A stretch of DNA of 37,842 bases, from assembly GCA_017481725.1 (NCBI GenBank), contig JAFUOX010000007.1:1-37842 (forward strand). The letters run 5' to 3'. The notes under the pieces were generated by a model. It was not told the origin of the DNA. It did not search any database and was given only the letters and a program-made list of their open reading frames with translations. Positions 1 to 7,660 of this stretch are shown here, piece after piece; the stretch's first letter is position 1, and every line of letters starts with the position of its first letter. The translations under genes and the position numbers were made by a program. The DNA is from Kiritimatiellia bacterium (GTDB lineage: Bacteria; Verrucomicrobiota; Kiritimatiellia; RFP12; UBA3636).

Positions 1-159
1 AATTGTTTTTTTTAAGGGGATTAATGATTCAAAGTACAGGAAAAGTTTCTTGTAAAGGAACCACAATCTTGTTTGTCTAAATTTGTCATTTGGGACTTAT
101 TTTTTTTTACGTTTACAACGGTCATAATTCTATAAAAACCCACTATTTTTTTTCAACTC
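1..159. other. AT-rich non-coding edge
   Basis: I see no gene here. It is the 3' flank of the large minus-strand secreted protein that ends at 160. I looked for a continuation of that protein in other frames and for a strong terminator hairpin and found neither. The tract has long A and T runs. Confidence 0.5.
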
Positions 160-3100
160 TTAAATCGTGCATTTAATTTTACAGAAAACAGAGGAGCGTA
201 GTTCATTTGAATTAGCAAGAATTTCACCTTCGCCAGAAATGGTATTTGCCTTTATATAGATTGAGCCTGGTGCACCACAATAGTCACTATTCTCCTTCTG
301 AGATTGAGTTGTAATCAAACCCTCAAGAATTGCATCTCCACCAACAACAAGGTGAACAGCTCCACCACCAGCATTTTCAGAGCCACTTCCTAGGTTAATT
401 GGCTCATACAAGTCACCATAAACCTTGTCTCCTTTTGATGAACCACCTGCATGAACACCTAGTCCCGCATTAGGATAGCTTTGTTTTCTAGCAAAGCCCT
501 TCAATCGAACATCGATTTTTGCAGTAGCTGCTAAAGTAAAATCACCTCCAACATCTACAGCCAAACGATAAACCTCTTCAGCATTGTTTGCAGAATGTGT
601 CCAAACACCATTTAATACTTCAACATCTCCAAGCACCTTAACCTGTGGGAGAGTGTCATCAAAGGTTGTCTGAAATTCAATAGTACCTGTATAGCCTTCC
701 TGTTGTGACCAGCTTGCAAGCACAGCATCAACATCCCAAACACAATCCTGATTTGAGAAATTGTGATCAAACAGAATTGCATCACCATCTAGAGGAACAC
801 GCCCCTTAGACCAATTATTTGGATCTGAGGCAAGACCTTTTGTTGATGCTACCCATGTATTGCTACCCTCTGGAGCCTTTGCGTTGATAACTGTCATTTC
901 CACAGAGGATTGAGAAGCATCAACATCATATGGACCATCTGCTAATGTAACATTTACCGTCGTGTCTGAATTTACTGCAAAATCAAGCATTGGCTTAACC
1001 TCCACATCAACATAGGTTGAACCAGCTGGGATTATTACAGTAGAAGGAAGACTCTCGTAGGATTGACCAGCAATAGCTGTACCAGAGCAAGCAATATTTA
1101 CTATTAGATCAAATGCTGTATCTTCACGCGAAATACGAAATACACCTGGAACCAACCCAAATTCCTCCGAATCAGAAAGTTTTTCAATTGATATATTACC
1201 ATTATAGAAGATAGGTCCCTTAACTAAGGTCTCTGTTCCTATAGAATTCTTTCCGTATGAGCAAAGCATGTATGTTTTGTTTACTACTAGGTTTTGTGGA
1301 ATTTCTGTAACCAAGCCAGCACCTTCAACCTGTGCAACAATATTTGTTATTGCTTGTTCTTCTGAAATATATACAAATCCAACATCGCCTGAATTTTCTA
1401 TAACATTAACTGATGCAGTAAATGAACCATCCGCATTCGTTACTATAGATGGAACACTTAATTTTAATGCACTTTCATCAGTCGGTATTGCTTCTCCATA
1501 TACAAAGAACTCATGATCTGCCATTGTTGCATATTCGAGAGCTGTTTGCTCTGGGGAAGCAACTCCATTACGAACACGAAATTCACGAACAGCACAATTC
1601 TGTGCAGAAATTTCAGCTTCTTTACCACTAGCTAGTATTACATAATTATCCTTCTTTGTTGCAGGAGAGCTAGAACCATTGATGTAAACCTTTACACCTG
1701 TTCCATCAGAAACAACATTAAAATAATTCCAATTTTGGCTAACATCATTAAAATACAAGGTAGAGGTATTATCTAAAACAAGATTTGCTTTAGTTGTGCT
1801 TTGACTCATTTCAATATACCAGCCATTTCTATCATTCCAAGCAACGCCATTCTTTTTATAGAAGAAAGTAGCATAGCCATTGCTCTGAAGTGGTAATTTA
1901 AACCAGCCAGACACACTGAATTTAGATAAATCATCTAGATATACATCATAGTCAGGAACTTTTATTTTATTTGTTGTATAAAGAGCACCCATTCCAGCGA
2001 CAGAATCCTCTCCATCATAAACAGAAACTTCTCCTGTAATTGCTCCAACAAGACCATTTTCTGTTGCATCTAAAATTTCAGTCGCACCTACATCTGCAGG
2101 AGAAAAATGCCAAACACCTGCATAGCTAGTCCATACATTTGCTGGATTATTTTCATAATTGTCAATTCCTGAATAGAAAACCTCCAGCTCTGTTGTTGCA
2201 GAAAAGCTTGGAACCTTTACCCAAACAAGTGTTTCTCCATTTGGATTGAATATATCTAAATCAAAAGACAATTCCTTGCCTTTTTCGTCAAGAATGAAAA
2301 TATCTGTTCCATTACTTGAAGTTAACATATTAGAAACTTCTTTTGGTAAACGCAATAGCACTGGGAAATCTTTATACTCGTTTTCGCCAATCATCTCTTT
2401 AATAGCAGCCGAAGGAGTATAAACCCTCTTTAAAGAATAAAATGCAGATATAAGCTTATCTTTATTATTAAGAATCAACTCACACGGAGCTGGAAGCTCA
2501 AAATTTCCTTCATTTATGCTGATAAATAAGCTAATATCCTCTCTTATATTTGTGTCTAGTAAAGGCACAACTGGTATATCAACACTTGTTGAACCAGCAG
2601 GGATTGTAACAGAAGCTAGTGGTGCAGCCCATGTTACACCCTCTGCTGCTGATGCCTCAGTAGATGTTATTGCATAGCTAAATGTAATAGGATATGGATC
2701 AGCATTTACACGAGAAACTGTTATACTTCCTGGTTCTAGCCCGATTTCATCTGGATTTACTGGATTACTAAATTTTAGATCACCTGTATAAATAATACCT
2801 AAAGGCTTTTCTAAATCAAAAATATCAGCATCTACATATAAAGAAATAGCATAGGTTTTATCGGAAGGTAGCTCAGCAAGAGCACCAGAAAATGAATTTC
2901 CTTCCTCTACACCTGCTTGAATAATATTTGTTACTGATGTGCTTCCATCATTTGCAATAACATAAATGTCTGCTCCTATTCCATTAAGAGAACCTGAAAC
3001 CGTATAAGCTCCATTGCTATTATGAAGCATAGAAACGTTTTCAATGATAATAGGATTCAAACCAGATTCTTCTATTGAAAACAAAGAAGAATATCCATAA

Positions 3101-4011
3101 GTTGTATTCCATTCTGAATCTGAAGCATAAGCCTCTGATAAGCCTGTTGTATCAATATTTTCTGAATAAATTACGATATATGGGTCTTCCAGCCCATTAC
3201 AATCAACTGTAAACACTAAATTTTGTGGTTCTCCAGTACCTATTACTTCTTGAGCAGCTGTTGCTACCGACCAATTTGCTTTTGGAGCATATCCGATATT
3301 TCCTGAAGATGCTAACGCATACACCTGAGCATTAACACCTTCAGGCAATGTAACTGAAGCATAAACCTCAAACGCATTTTTCTGCTTAGTTACACCCACT
3401 TCAGTAATAGCAACATATTCCTCACCTGTAGAATGACGTGCAGGAATACCAGCCATATCAATAATCCAATCGCCGCCATCCTTCTTCATTTGGATAGCAC
3501 TCTTTGCACTTCCACATGGTGCTTTTCCGCCACTCCAATCCCATACATATCCACGGAAATTATACCAACCAGCCTTTTCTACAACAAAATCTCCCGTTGC
3601 AGGATCAAAACCATAACCAGATTGGTTGCCATGTGTATAAATGACGTTATCTTCCATCACAACAGCACCGCCATCATCATAGCGTCCCCAAAATGTATAT
3701 GTGCCTGGCTCAAGATAAATTTCTGCTTCATAACCAAAGGAGGTACTATCACCCCATTTCCATGTCTTACCAGAAACTGGATTTAAGATATTCCCAGTAC
3801 CATTGATACTAGCCATAAGTGTTGTTTCTGTAACATCAAGCATTGAAGCATCTGTAATAGCTGCTGCTGTCATAGTTAAATCTGCCTCTTTATTACTATT
3901 ACAGCCATATTTAAATTGCTGAAAGCCTGTTCTATATACAACAGCACTAACTTCTGATATAAAAAATAGCATTAAGCACAATGCCATCACCATTTTATTA
4001 CTTATTTTCAT
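160..4011 (-). CDS. Large secreted multidomain protein (PA14-like, Calx-beta, DUF2341, LamG), C-terminus possibly truncated
   Basis: A 1,283-residue exported protein with a signal peptide at about 1-23 ending VSA. A PA14-like beta-sandwich lies at about 90-190 (YTFWGRYDDGG, then a tryptophan/glycine-rich stretch). A Calx-beta-like module at about 420-515 contains VTIPAGSTSVDIPV. A DUF2341-like segment follows at about 545-615, then a LamG/concanavalin-like domain at about 620-835. A second Calx-beta-like module at about 950-1045 has VIIPAGSTYVDVEV, and a glycine-rich beta-helix-like tail runs from 1050. Such proteins are common surface or secreted proteins in PVC bacteria and may bind glycans; no catalytic site is visible. 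AAGGGA lies 5' of the ATG. The last roughly 14 residues look unlike the preceding repeat pattern, and no sorting domain follows, so the 3' end may be truncated. Domain names come from sequence feel, not a profile search. Confidence 0.8.
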   Translation of the reverse strand: MKISNKMVMALCLMLFFISEVSAVVYRTGFQQFKYGCNSNKEADLTMTAAAITDASMLDVTETTLMASINGTGNILNPVSGKTWKWGDSTSFGYEAEIYLEPGTYTFWGRYDDGGAVVMEDNVIYTHGNQSGYGFDPATGDFVVEKAGWYNFRGYVWDWSGGKAPCGSAKSAIQMKKDGGDWIIDMAGIPARHSTGEEYVAITEVGVTKQKNAFEVYASVTLPEGVNAQVYALASSGNIGYAPKANWSVATAAQEVIGTGEPQNLVFTVDCNGLEDPYIVIYSENIDTTGLSEAYASDSEWNTTYGYSSLFSIEESGLNPIIIENVSMLHNSNGAYTVSGSLNGIGADIYVIANDGSTSVTNIIQAGVEEGNSFSGALAELPSDKTYAISLYVDADIFDLEKPLGIIYTGDLKFSNPVNPDEIGLEPGSITVSRVNADPYPITFSYAITSTEASAAEGVTWAAPLASVTIPAGSTSVDIPVVPLLDTNIREDISLFISINEGNFELPAPCELILNNKDKLISAFYSLKRVYTPSAAIKEMIGENEYKDFPVLLRLPKEVSNMLTSSNGTDIFILDEKGKELSFDLDIFNPNGETLVWVKVPSFSATTELEVFYSGIDNYENNPANVWTSYAGVWHFSPADVGATEILDATENGLVGAITGEVSVYDGEDSVAGMGALYTTNKIKVPDYDVYLDDLSKFSVSGWFKLPLQSNGYATFFYKKNGVAWNDRNGWYIEMSQSTTKANLVLDNTSTLYFNDVSQNWNYFNVVSDGTGVKVYINGSSSPATKKDNYVILASGKEAEISAQNCAVREFRVRNGVASPEQTALEYATMADHEFFVYGEAIPTDESALKLSVPSIVTNADGSFTASVNVIENSGDVGFVYISEEQAITNIVAQVEGAGLVTEIPQNLVVNKTYMLCSYGKNSIGTETLVKGPIFYNGNISIEKLSDSEEFGLVPGVFRISREDTAFDLIVNIACSGTAIAGQSYESLPSTVIIPAGSTYVDVEVKPMLDFAVNSDTTVNVTLADGPYDVDASQSSVEMTVINAKAPEGSNTWVASTKGLASDPNNWSKGRVPLDGDAILFDHNFSNQDCVWDVDAVLASWSQQEGYTGTIEFQTTFDDTLPQVKVLGDVEVLNGVWTHSANNAEEVYRLAVDVGGDFTLAATAKIDVRLKGFARKQSYPNAGLGVHAGGSSKGDKVYGDLYEPINLGSGSENAGGGAVHLVVGGDAILEGLITTQSQKENSDYCGAPGSIYIKANTISGEGEILANSNELRSSVFCKIKCTI

Positions 4012-4065
4012 ATGTATATTTCCCTTATAAAATGAAATAATTAAATTTCCAAATTGGTAATGGAT

Positions 4066-4094
4066 ATTTTATACCTACAGAAGCAATCCGTCAA
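4066..4094 (-). promoter_or_regulatory. Candidate sigma70-type promoter for the large secreted protein
   Basis: Read on the minus strand: TTGACG (plus 4089-4094), a 17-base spacer, then TAAAAT (plus 4066-4071). This sits about 55 bases 5' of the ATG at 4011. Five of six -35 bases and five of six -10 bases match the consensus. Seen in sequence; activity is inferred. Confidence 0.45.
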
Positions 4095-4454
4095 TAAATA
4101 TCAGTATTTTGGCACTGCTTTACAAATATTTGTCACAAAAACACAAATTAAACTAAGTTTTGCACTTAGATACAATATTTAGTTCATAGATAAGTAGGAT
4201 AGCCCACGTGCGTGTGCAGCGGCACAAACACAGATTACGAGAGAACAACACATGCTAGCACGCATGCGTAGAAGTGCAAAATAGGGACGTAAATAGCATT
4301 TTTAAACAAAATGATTAAAAATTATCGTCCCTATTGTTTTCAAAGCCCCCAAAATAAAGGGGAACCACACAATTCAAGCAATACACCAAGGCTTTAGGTA
4401 ATTGTTACACCCCAGTGGTTTATGCTATTACTACGTTGTATTCTAAGTATGAGA
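4095..4454. other. Intergenic region with a 10-bp inverted repeat
   Basis: No ORF is supported. A GC-richer patch at about 4200-4290 stands out from the AT-rich surroundings and contains the palindrome ACGCATGCGT (4260-4269). An inverted repeat AATAGGGACG (4280-4289) / CGTCCCTATT (4326-4335) encloses 36 AT-rich bases. It lacks a terminator-like U-tract. It could be a small RNA or the footprint of a lost element; I cannot tell which. Confidence 0.35.
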
Positions 4455-5126
4455 TTATTTTGCAGGCACTAACTCTTTAAGCTTAGCAGAAAAAACTTCA
4501 GCCAAAAGCTTACGACCTTTTTCATTTGGATGAATACCATCACCATAGAAAATTGTCGTTGCATTATCCTTAAATAAAGTATAAGTATCAACAACTGTTA
4601 AGCCACGCTCCTCTGCAACTGCACGCTGAATAGGATTAATTATAGTGCGAATTCGCTCATCGCTAATTGTCCAACCAGATGACCTTGCATGAGGAGACAA
4701 TGCCACAATTACAACTGGTTTTGTCTCCATAGACAAATACTTGTCCACTAGAGCAGCGTAATCACGCTTAAAAAGTTCCTCTTTACCAACAATATTCTTT
4801 GTTTTACTATCATTAGTTCCTATCAAAAGAATAACTGCATTTGCTTTTGACTTAAGAGAATTCTCATAAACAAGTGTCTTTACATAGCCTAGCTCTCCTT
4901 TACCAGTACACTCTGTTCCATCAACAAGAGCCGTGCGAGAATTTACTCCAAAATTCAACACCTTCCAGCCATCGCCTAGAGCAGCTTGTAAATCTTTAGG
5001 ATAGCCACCTGCTGTTATGCTATCTCCGATGCATGCAACAATCAATGGCTCCTTTACAGCCTCTGTTGCTAGTGCAGCCATTACTGCAAACACAAAACAA
5101 ATTGTTAAGCATAGTATTTTCTTCAT
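4455..5126 (-). CDS. Secreted SGNH/GDSL-family esterase
   Basis: A 223-residue SGNH hydrolase with a signal peptide at about 1-20. All four SGNH blocks are visible: GDSIT with nucleophile Ser36, Gly60 in NFG, Asn105 in GTND, and Asp196/His199 in GDGIHPN. The family hydrolyses esters and thioesters, including acetyl groups on polysaccharides and lysophospholipids; the substrate here cannot be read from sequence. A strong Shine-Dalgarno (GGGAGG) precedes the ATG. It lies 55 bases downstream of a glycosyltransferase gene on the same strand and may be the last gene of an alkaline phosphatase, glycosyltransferase, esterase transcript. Confidence 0.88.
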   Translation of the reverse strand: MKKILCLTICFVFAVMAALATEAVKEPLIVACIGDSITAGGYPKDLQAALGDGWKVLNFGVNSRTALVDGTECTGKGELGYVKTLVYENSLKSKANAVILLIGTNDSKTKNIVGKEELFKRDYAALVDKYLSMETKPVVIVALSPHARSSGWTISDERIRTIINPIQRAVAEERGLTVVDTYTLFKDNATTIFYGDGIHPNEKGRKLLAEVFSAKLKELVPAK

Positions 5127-5181
5127 AATAGATTTCCCTCCCTTTAAGTATTTAATTTTATTTTAAACAAAGCCTTGCTTA

Positions 5182-6006
5182 TTATTTATAAGAATTACGT
5201 GCTTTCAAATACACAGCACCTATACGAATCCGCTCAAGCATCATCACAGTAAAAAGAATAGGATGCCGAATAACCTTGAGCCACTTCCCTTTTTCTAAAA
5301 ACACCCAGACAAAGCGATACCATAACCCCAGCTGTTTTCGAGTGATTTTATCATTACCCCATTTTTTTTGATAGTCAGAAATCTTACTTGCGTAATATGC
5401 TTTCTTTTCAAGCAGCTTCTTTGTTGAAAGCAATTTTTCGTTATGAATTAGCAATCCATTTGAGAGTGCTACATTTTTTGTTACAGCAAGTACACGTCTA
5501 TCAATATCCCAGTCCTCCGTACCTGTAAGAGCCTCATCATATCCACCTATTTGCATAAACAGTTTGCGCTTAAATAGGCGTAGTCCGTCAATACACGTAG
5601 CATCATAAAAGCTACGCTCAAAATTGCGGGCCTTAGCTTTAAGCCCTTTTCCCACACGATACTCGCGAATATACATAGCATCTGGAGGATTTTGAGAGTT
5701 ACACCGTTGCAATAGCTCTTCTAGTGTTTCCTTTTGCAAAATCATATCTGCATCAAGAAAAAGCAAATATTGTCCTATTGCCTGACTAGCTCCATAATTG
5801 CGCTGGGTAGAACGTTCTGGTCCAATTGAATAAAATTGCACACCTAGTGATGCTGCAAGCTCTAAAGTTGAATCTGTAGAAAAATTATCAACGACAATAA
5901 CCTCGCAAATGCCTTTTTCTAATGCCTCAGCAAATGGGGCACAACAATTGGCAATATTATCCTGCTCATTCTTCGTTGGAATAATAACACTTAGAGTGGG
6001 GTGCAT
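5182..6006 (-). CDS. Family 2 glycosyltransferase
   Basis: A 274-residue GT-A fold transferase. The N-terminus has the family opening LSVIIPTKNE, then the nucleotide-binding aspartate in VIVVDNFSTD and the DxD metal site LDADM (Asp85, Asp87). GTEDWD at about 160 is the acceptor-side ED motif. There is no obvious N-terminal membrane anchor; the C-terminal third is basic and hydrophobic (FVWVFLEKGKWLK) and may lie on the membrane. It probably adds a sugar to a surface glycan or lipid. It starts 21 bases after the alkaline phosphatase stop, so the two are likely co-transcribed. Donor and acceptor are unknown. Confidence 0.85.
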   Translation of the reverse strand: MHPTLSVIIPTKNEQDNIANCCAPFAEALEKGICEVIVVDNFSTDSTLELAASLGVQFYSIGPERSTQRNYGASQAIGQYLLFLDADMILQKETLEELLQRCNSQNPPDAMYIREYRVGKGLKAKARNFERSFYDATCIDGLRLFKRKLFMQIGGYDEALTGTEDWDIDRRVLAVTKNVALSNGLLIHNEKLLSTKKLLEKKAYYASKISDYQKKWGNDKITRKQLGLWYRFVWVFLEKGKWLKVIRHPILFTVMMLERIRIGAVYLKARNSYK

Positions 6007-6027
6007 TTTGGTATACCGAAAGCAAAA

Positions 6028-7191
6028 TTATTCTTCTAGCTTTTCCAATTTAATATTCCAAAAATCAGCCATCTTAATTGGGATTTCTGTATTATCAATA
6101 TTTCCAGCAAACTTATCAGCACCAGGCCCAAAAGCATATAAAGGCACATCTGCAGAGGTATGGCTTCCTGTGGTATATGTGACAATTAAATCAGTTTCAT
6201 TGCGAGTAACATTTGTGATACCGCCGGTTTCATGATCTGCTGTAACCACAACAAGTGTATCCCCATTCTTTGCAGCATATTCAACTGCGGCCTTAATTGC
6301 GTAATCGATATGAATTGTACCAAGAACTGTTTTAGAAGCATCATTACTATGACCTCCCTTATCAGGATAGCAGCATTCTACCATCATAAAGAAGCCATCT
6401 GGATCCTTCTCGACACGCTCTATTGATGCCATCATAAACTCAGCTACTGAGGTTTCCTTATTTAGAAAATCATTATCCAAGTTAGCAATTACCTTCTTAT
6501 CTACAGGAGCAGCCTTAATTGCATCTATCCCATCTACAATCACATGAGAATCTTTAACTTTAGCAACCTTCTCAGCATTATCTGTGCTTCGAAGCCATTG
6601 ATAAGTGGCTTTATTTCCAATAACAACCTCAAAACCACAAGAAAGCTGATCCATTATAATTCCAGCAAAATCGTGTCGAGATGGATTATGTGCATAAAAG
6701 GCAGCTGGTGTTGCTCCTACAGAAGAATCTGAGGTAACAATAGCAATAGCCTTACCCTGCTCTTGTGCAAATGAAGCTATTGATTTTAAAGGGATGAAAG
6801 GAGCATTCTTTTGTGAGCAACCACCAATATTTCCATTATTAACCTTATTGCCGGTTGACATAGCTGTTCCAGATGCAGCTGAATCTGTAACCGTATTATT
6901 GCGAGACCTAGTTTTTACCAAAGAACTTACAGGCAACTGCTGCATATACAATTTATTTGTTTCACCAAAGCAATAAACAGAAGCAGCATCATAAGCACCA
7001 CAGCCCATTCCATCTCCAATAATAAAAATTATATTTTTGGGAATAGCTGCATTAGATTTATTCGTAGGAATCTCATCAGAGGAATACTTTAGACCCTCGT
7101 ACTTATCTAGTGCTACCTTTTTTTCAACACTTGCACCAAATGCAAAAACGCAAAGAGAAGAAAGAAGTAATGTTGATGCTATTTTTTTCAT
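6028..7191 (-). CDS. Periplasmic alkaline phosphatase
   Basis: A 387-residue exported phosphomonoesterase of the PhoA superfamily, with a signal peptide at about 1-20. The metal and catalytic residues are in order: Asp60 in IIGDGMG, nucleophile Ser104 in VTDSAASGTA, Glu272/Asp277/His281 around CCYPDKGGHS, Asp319/His320 in TADHETGG, and His344 in TTGSHTSAD. It releases phosphate from organic esters outside the inner membrane using two zinc ions and usually a magnesium. Length is slightly short of E. coli PhoA but complete. No PHO box was recognised upstream. An inverted repeat TGATGGC/GCCATCA (7209-7215, 7249-7255) lies 5' of the gene. Confidence 0.92.
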   Translation of the reverse strand: MKKIASTLLLSSLCVFAFGASVEKKVALDKYEGLKYSSDEIPTNKSNAAIPKNIIFIIGDGMGCGAYDAASVYCFGETNKLYMQQLPVSSLVKTRSRNNTVTDSAASGTAMSTGNKVNNGNIGGCSQKNAPFIPLKSIASFAQEQGKAIAIVTSDSSVGATPAAFYAHNPSRHDFAGIIMDQLSCGFEVVIGNKATYQWLRSTDNAEKVAKVKDSHVIVDGIDAIKAAPVDKKVIANLDNDFLNKETSVAEFMMASIERVEKDPDGFFMMVECCYPDKGGHSNDASKTVLGTIHIDYAIKAAVEYAAKNGDTLVVVTADHETGGITNVTRNETDLIVTYTTGSHTSADVPLYAFGPGADKFAGNIDNTEIPIKMADFWNIKLEKLEE

Positions 7192-7278
7192 TTATTTTCC
7201 ATACTGGATGATGGCATTATTGTTTAAAATGGTATACTTAACAAGCAAGCCATCACCAAATTATTTATTTTGTTAAGC

Positions 7279-7309
7279 CCTAAATTCGACAAAAAATGTC
7301 GAATTTAGG
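7279..7309. terminator. 13-bp perfect stem downstream of rubredoxin
   Basis: CCTAAATTCGACA (7279-7291) and TGTCGAATTTAGG (7297-7309) are perfect inverted repeats around a five-A loop. It lies 22 bases beyond the rubredoxin stop and 5' of alkaline phosphatase on the same strand. There is no clear U-tract on either side, so it may be a weak terminator, a 3'-end stabiliser or an operator for the next gene. Confidence 0.5.
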
Positions 7310-7330
7310 ATGATAATTTATTAAAAAATA

Positions 7331-7492
7331 TTATTCAGCTTTAGAAAAATCACCTTTTCCAACACCGCAAACTGGGCAAACCCAATCCTCTGGGATATCC
7401 TCAAACTTTGTACCTGCTGCGATACCACTATCTGGATCACCTACCTCTGGGTCATAAATATAACCACAAATGTTGCAAACATATTTATCCAT
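7331..7492 (-). CDS. Rubredoxin
   Basis: A 53-residue one-iron electron carrier found by reading the minus strand; it falls below common ORF length cut-offs. The two iron-binding loops are [11 protein letters not shown] (Cys6, Cys9) and [10 protein letters not shown] (Cys39, Cys42), with the conserved GDP and EDIPEDW segments between. AAGGAG sits seven bases before the ATG. Rubredoxins pass single electrons in anaerobes, often to oxygen- or peroxide-reducing enzymes such as rubrerythrin. No partner gene lies adjacent; the upstream neighbour is hrpB, 168 bases away. The function assignment is firm, the partner is unknown. Confidence 0.95.
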   Translation of the reverse strand: MDKYVCNICGYIYDPEVGDPDSGIAAGTKFEDIPEDWVCPVCGVGKGDFSKAE

Positions 7493-7622
7493 AACTTTTC
7501 TCCTTATATTTTCAAATACCCAACTATACTAGTTGTTTTGTTTTCTAGCAAATATTTTACCAAAAAAATTCTGGGTAAATCAATCATTTTACTAGCCTGC
7601 AATAGCAAGGAAAATTGCATAA

Positions 7623-7643
7623 CTAAATGAGAAACGCATTTAG
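7623..7643 (-). terminator. Small hairpin after hrpB
   Basis: CTAAATG (7623-7629) and CATTTAG (7637-7643) form a 7-bp stem just beyond the hrpB stop. On the minus strand both this hairpin and the one after rubredoxin are introduced by ATCATCCTAAAT. No strong U-tract follows, so the terminator role is tentative. Confidence 0.35.
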
Positions 7644-7660
7644 GATGATCTACGCTTATA

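Noticed and set aside
1268..3786. Several plus-strand ORFs of 60-120 codons opposite the large secreted protein
   Set aside because: They lie fully antisense to a well-supported long gene, lack ribosome sites and look like reverse-strand shadows.
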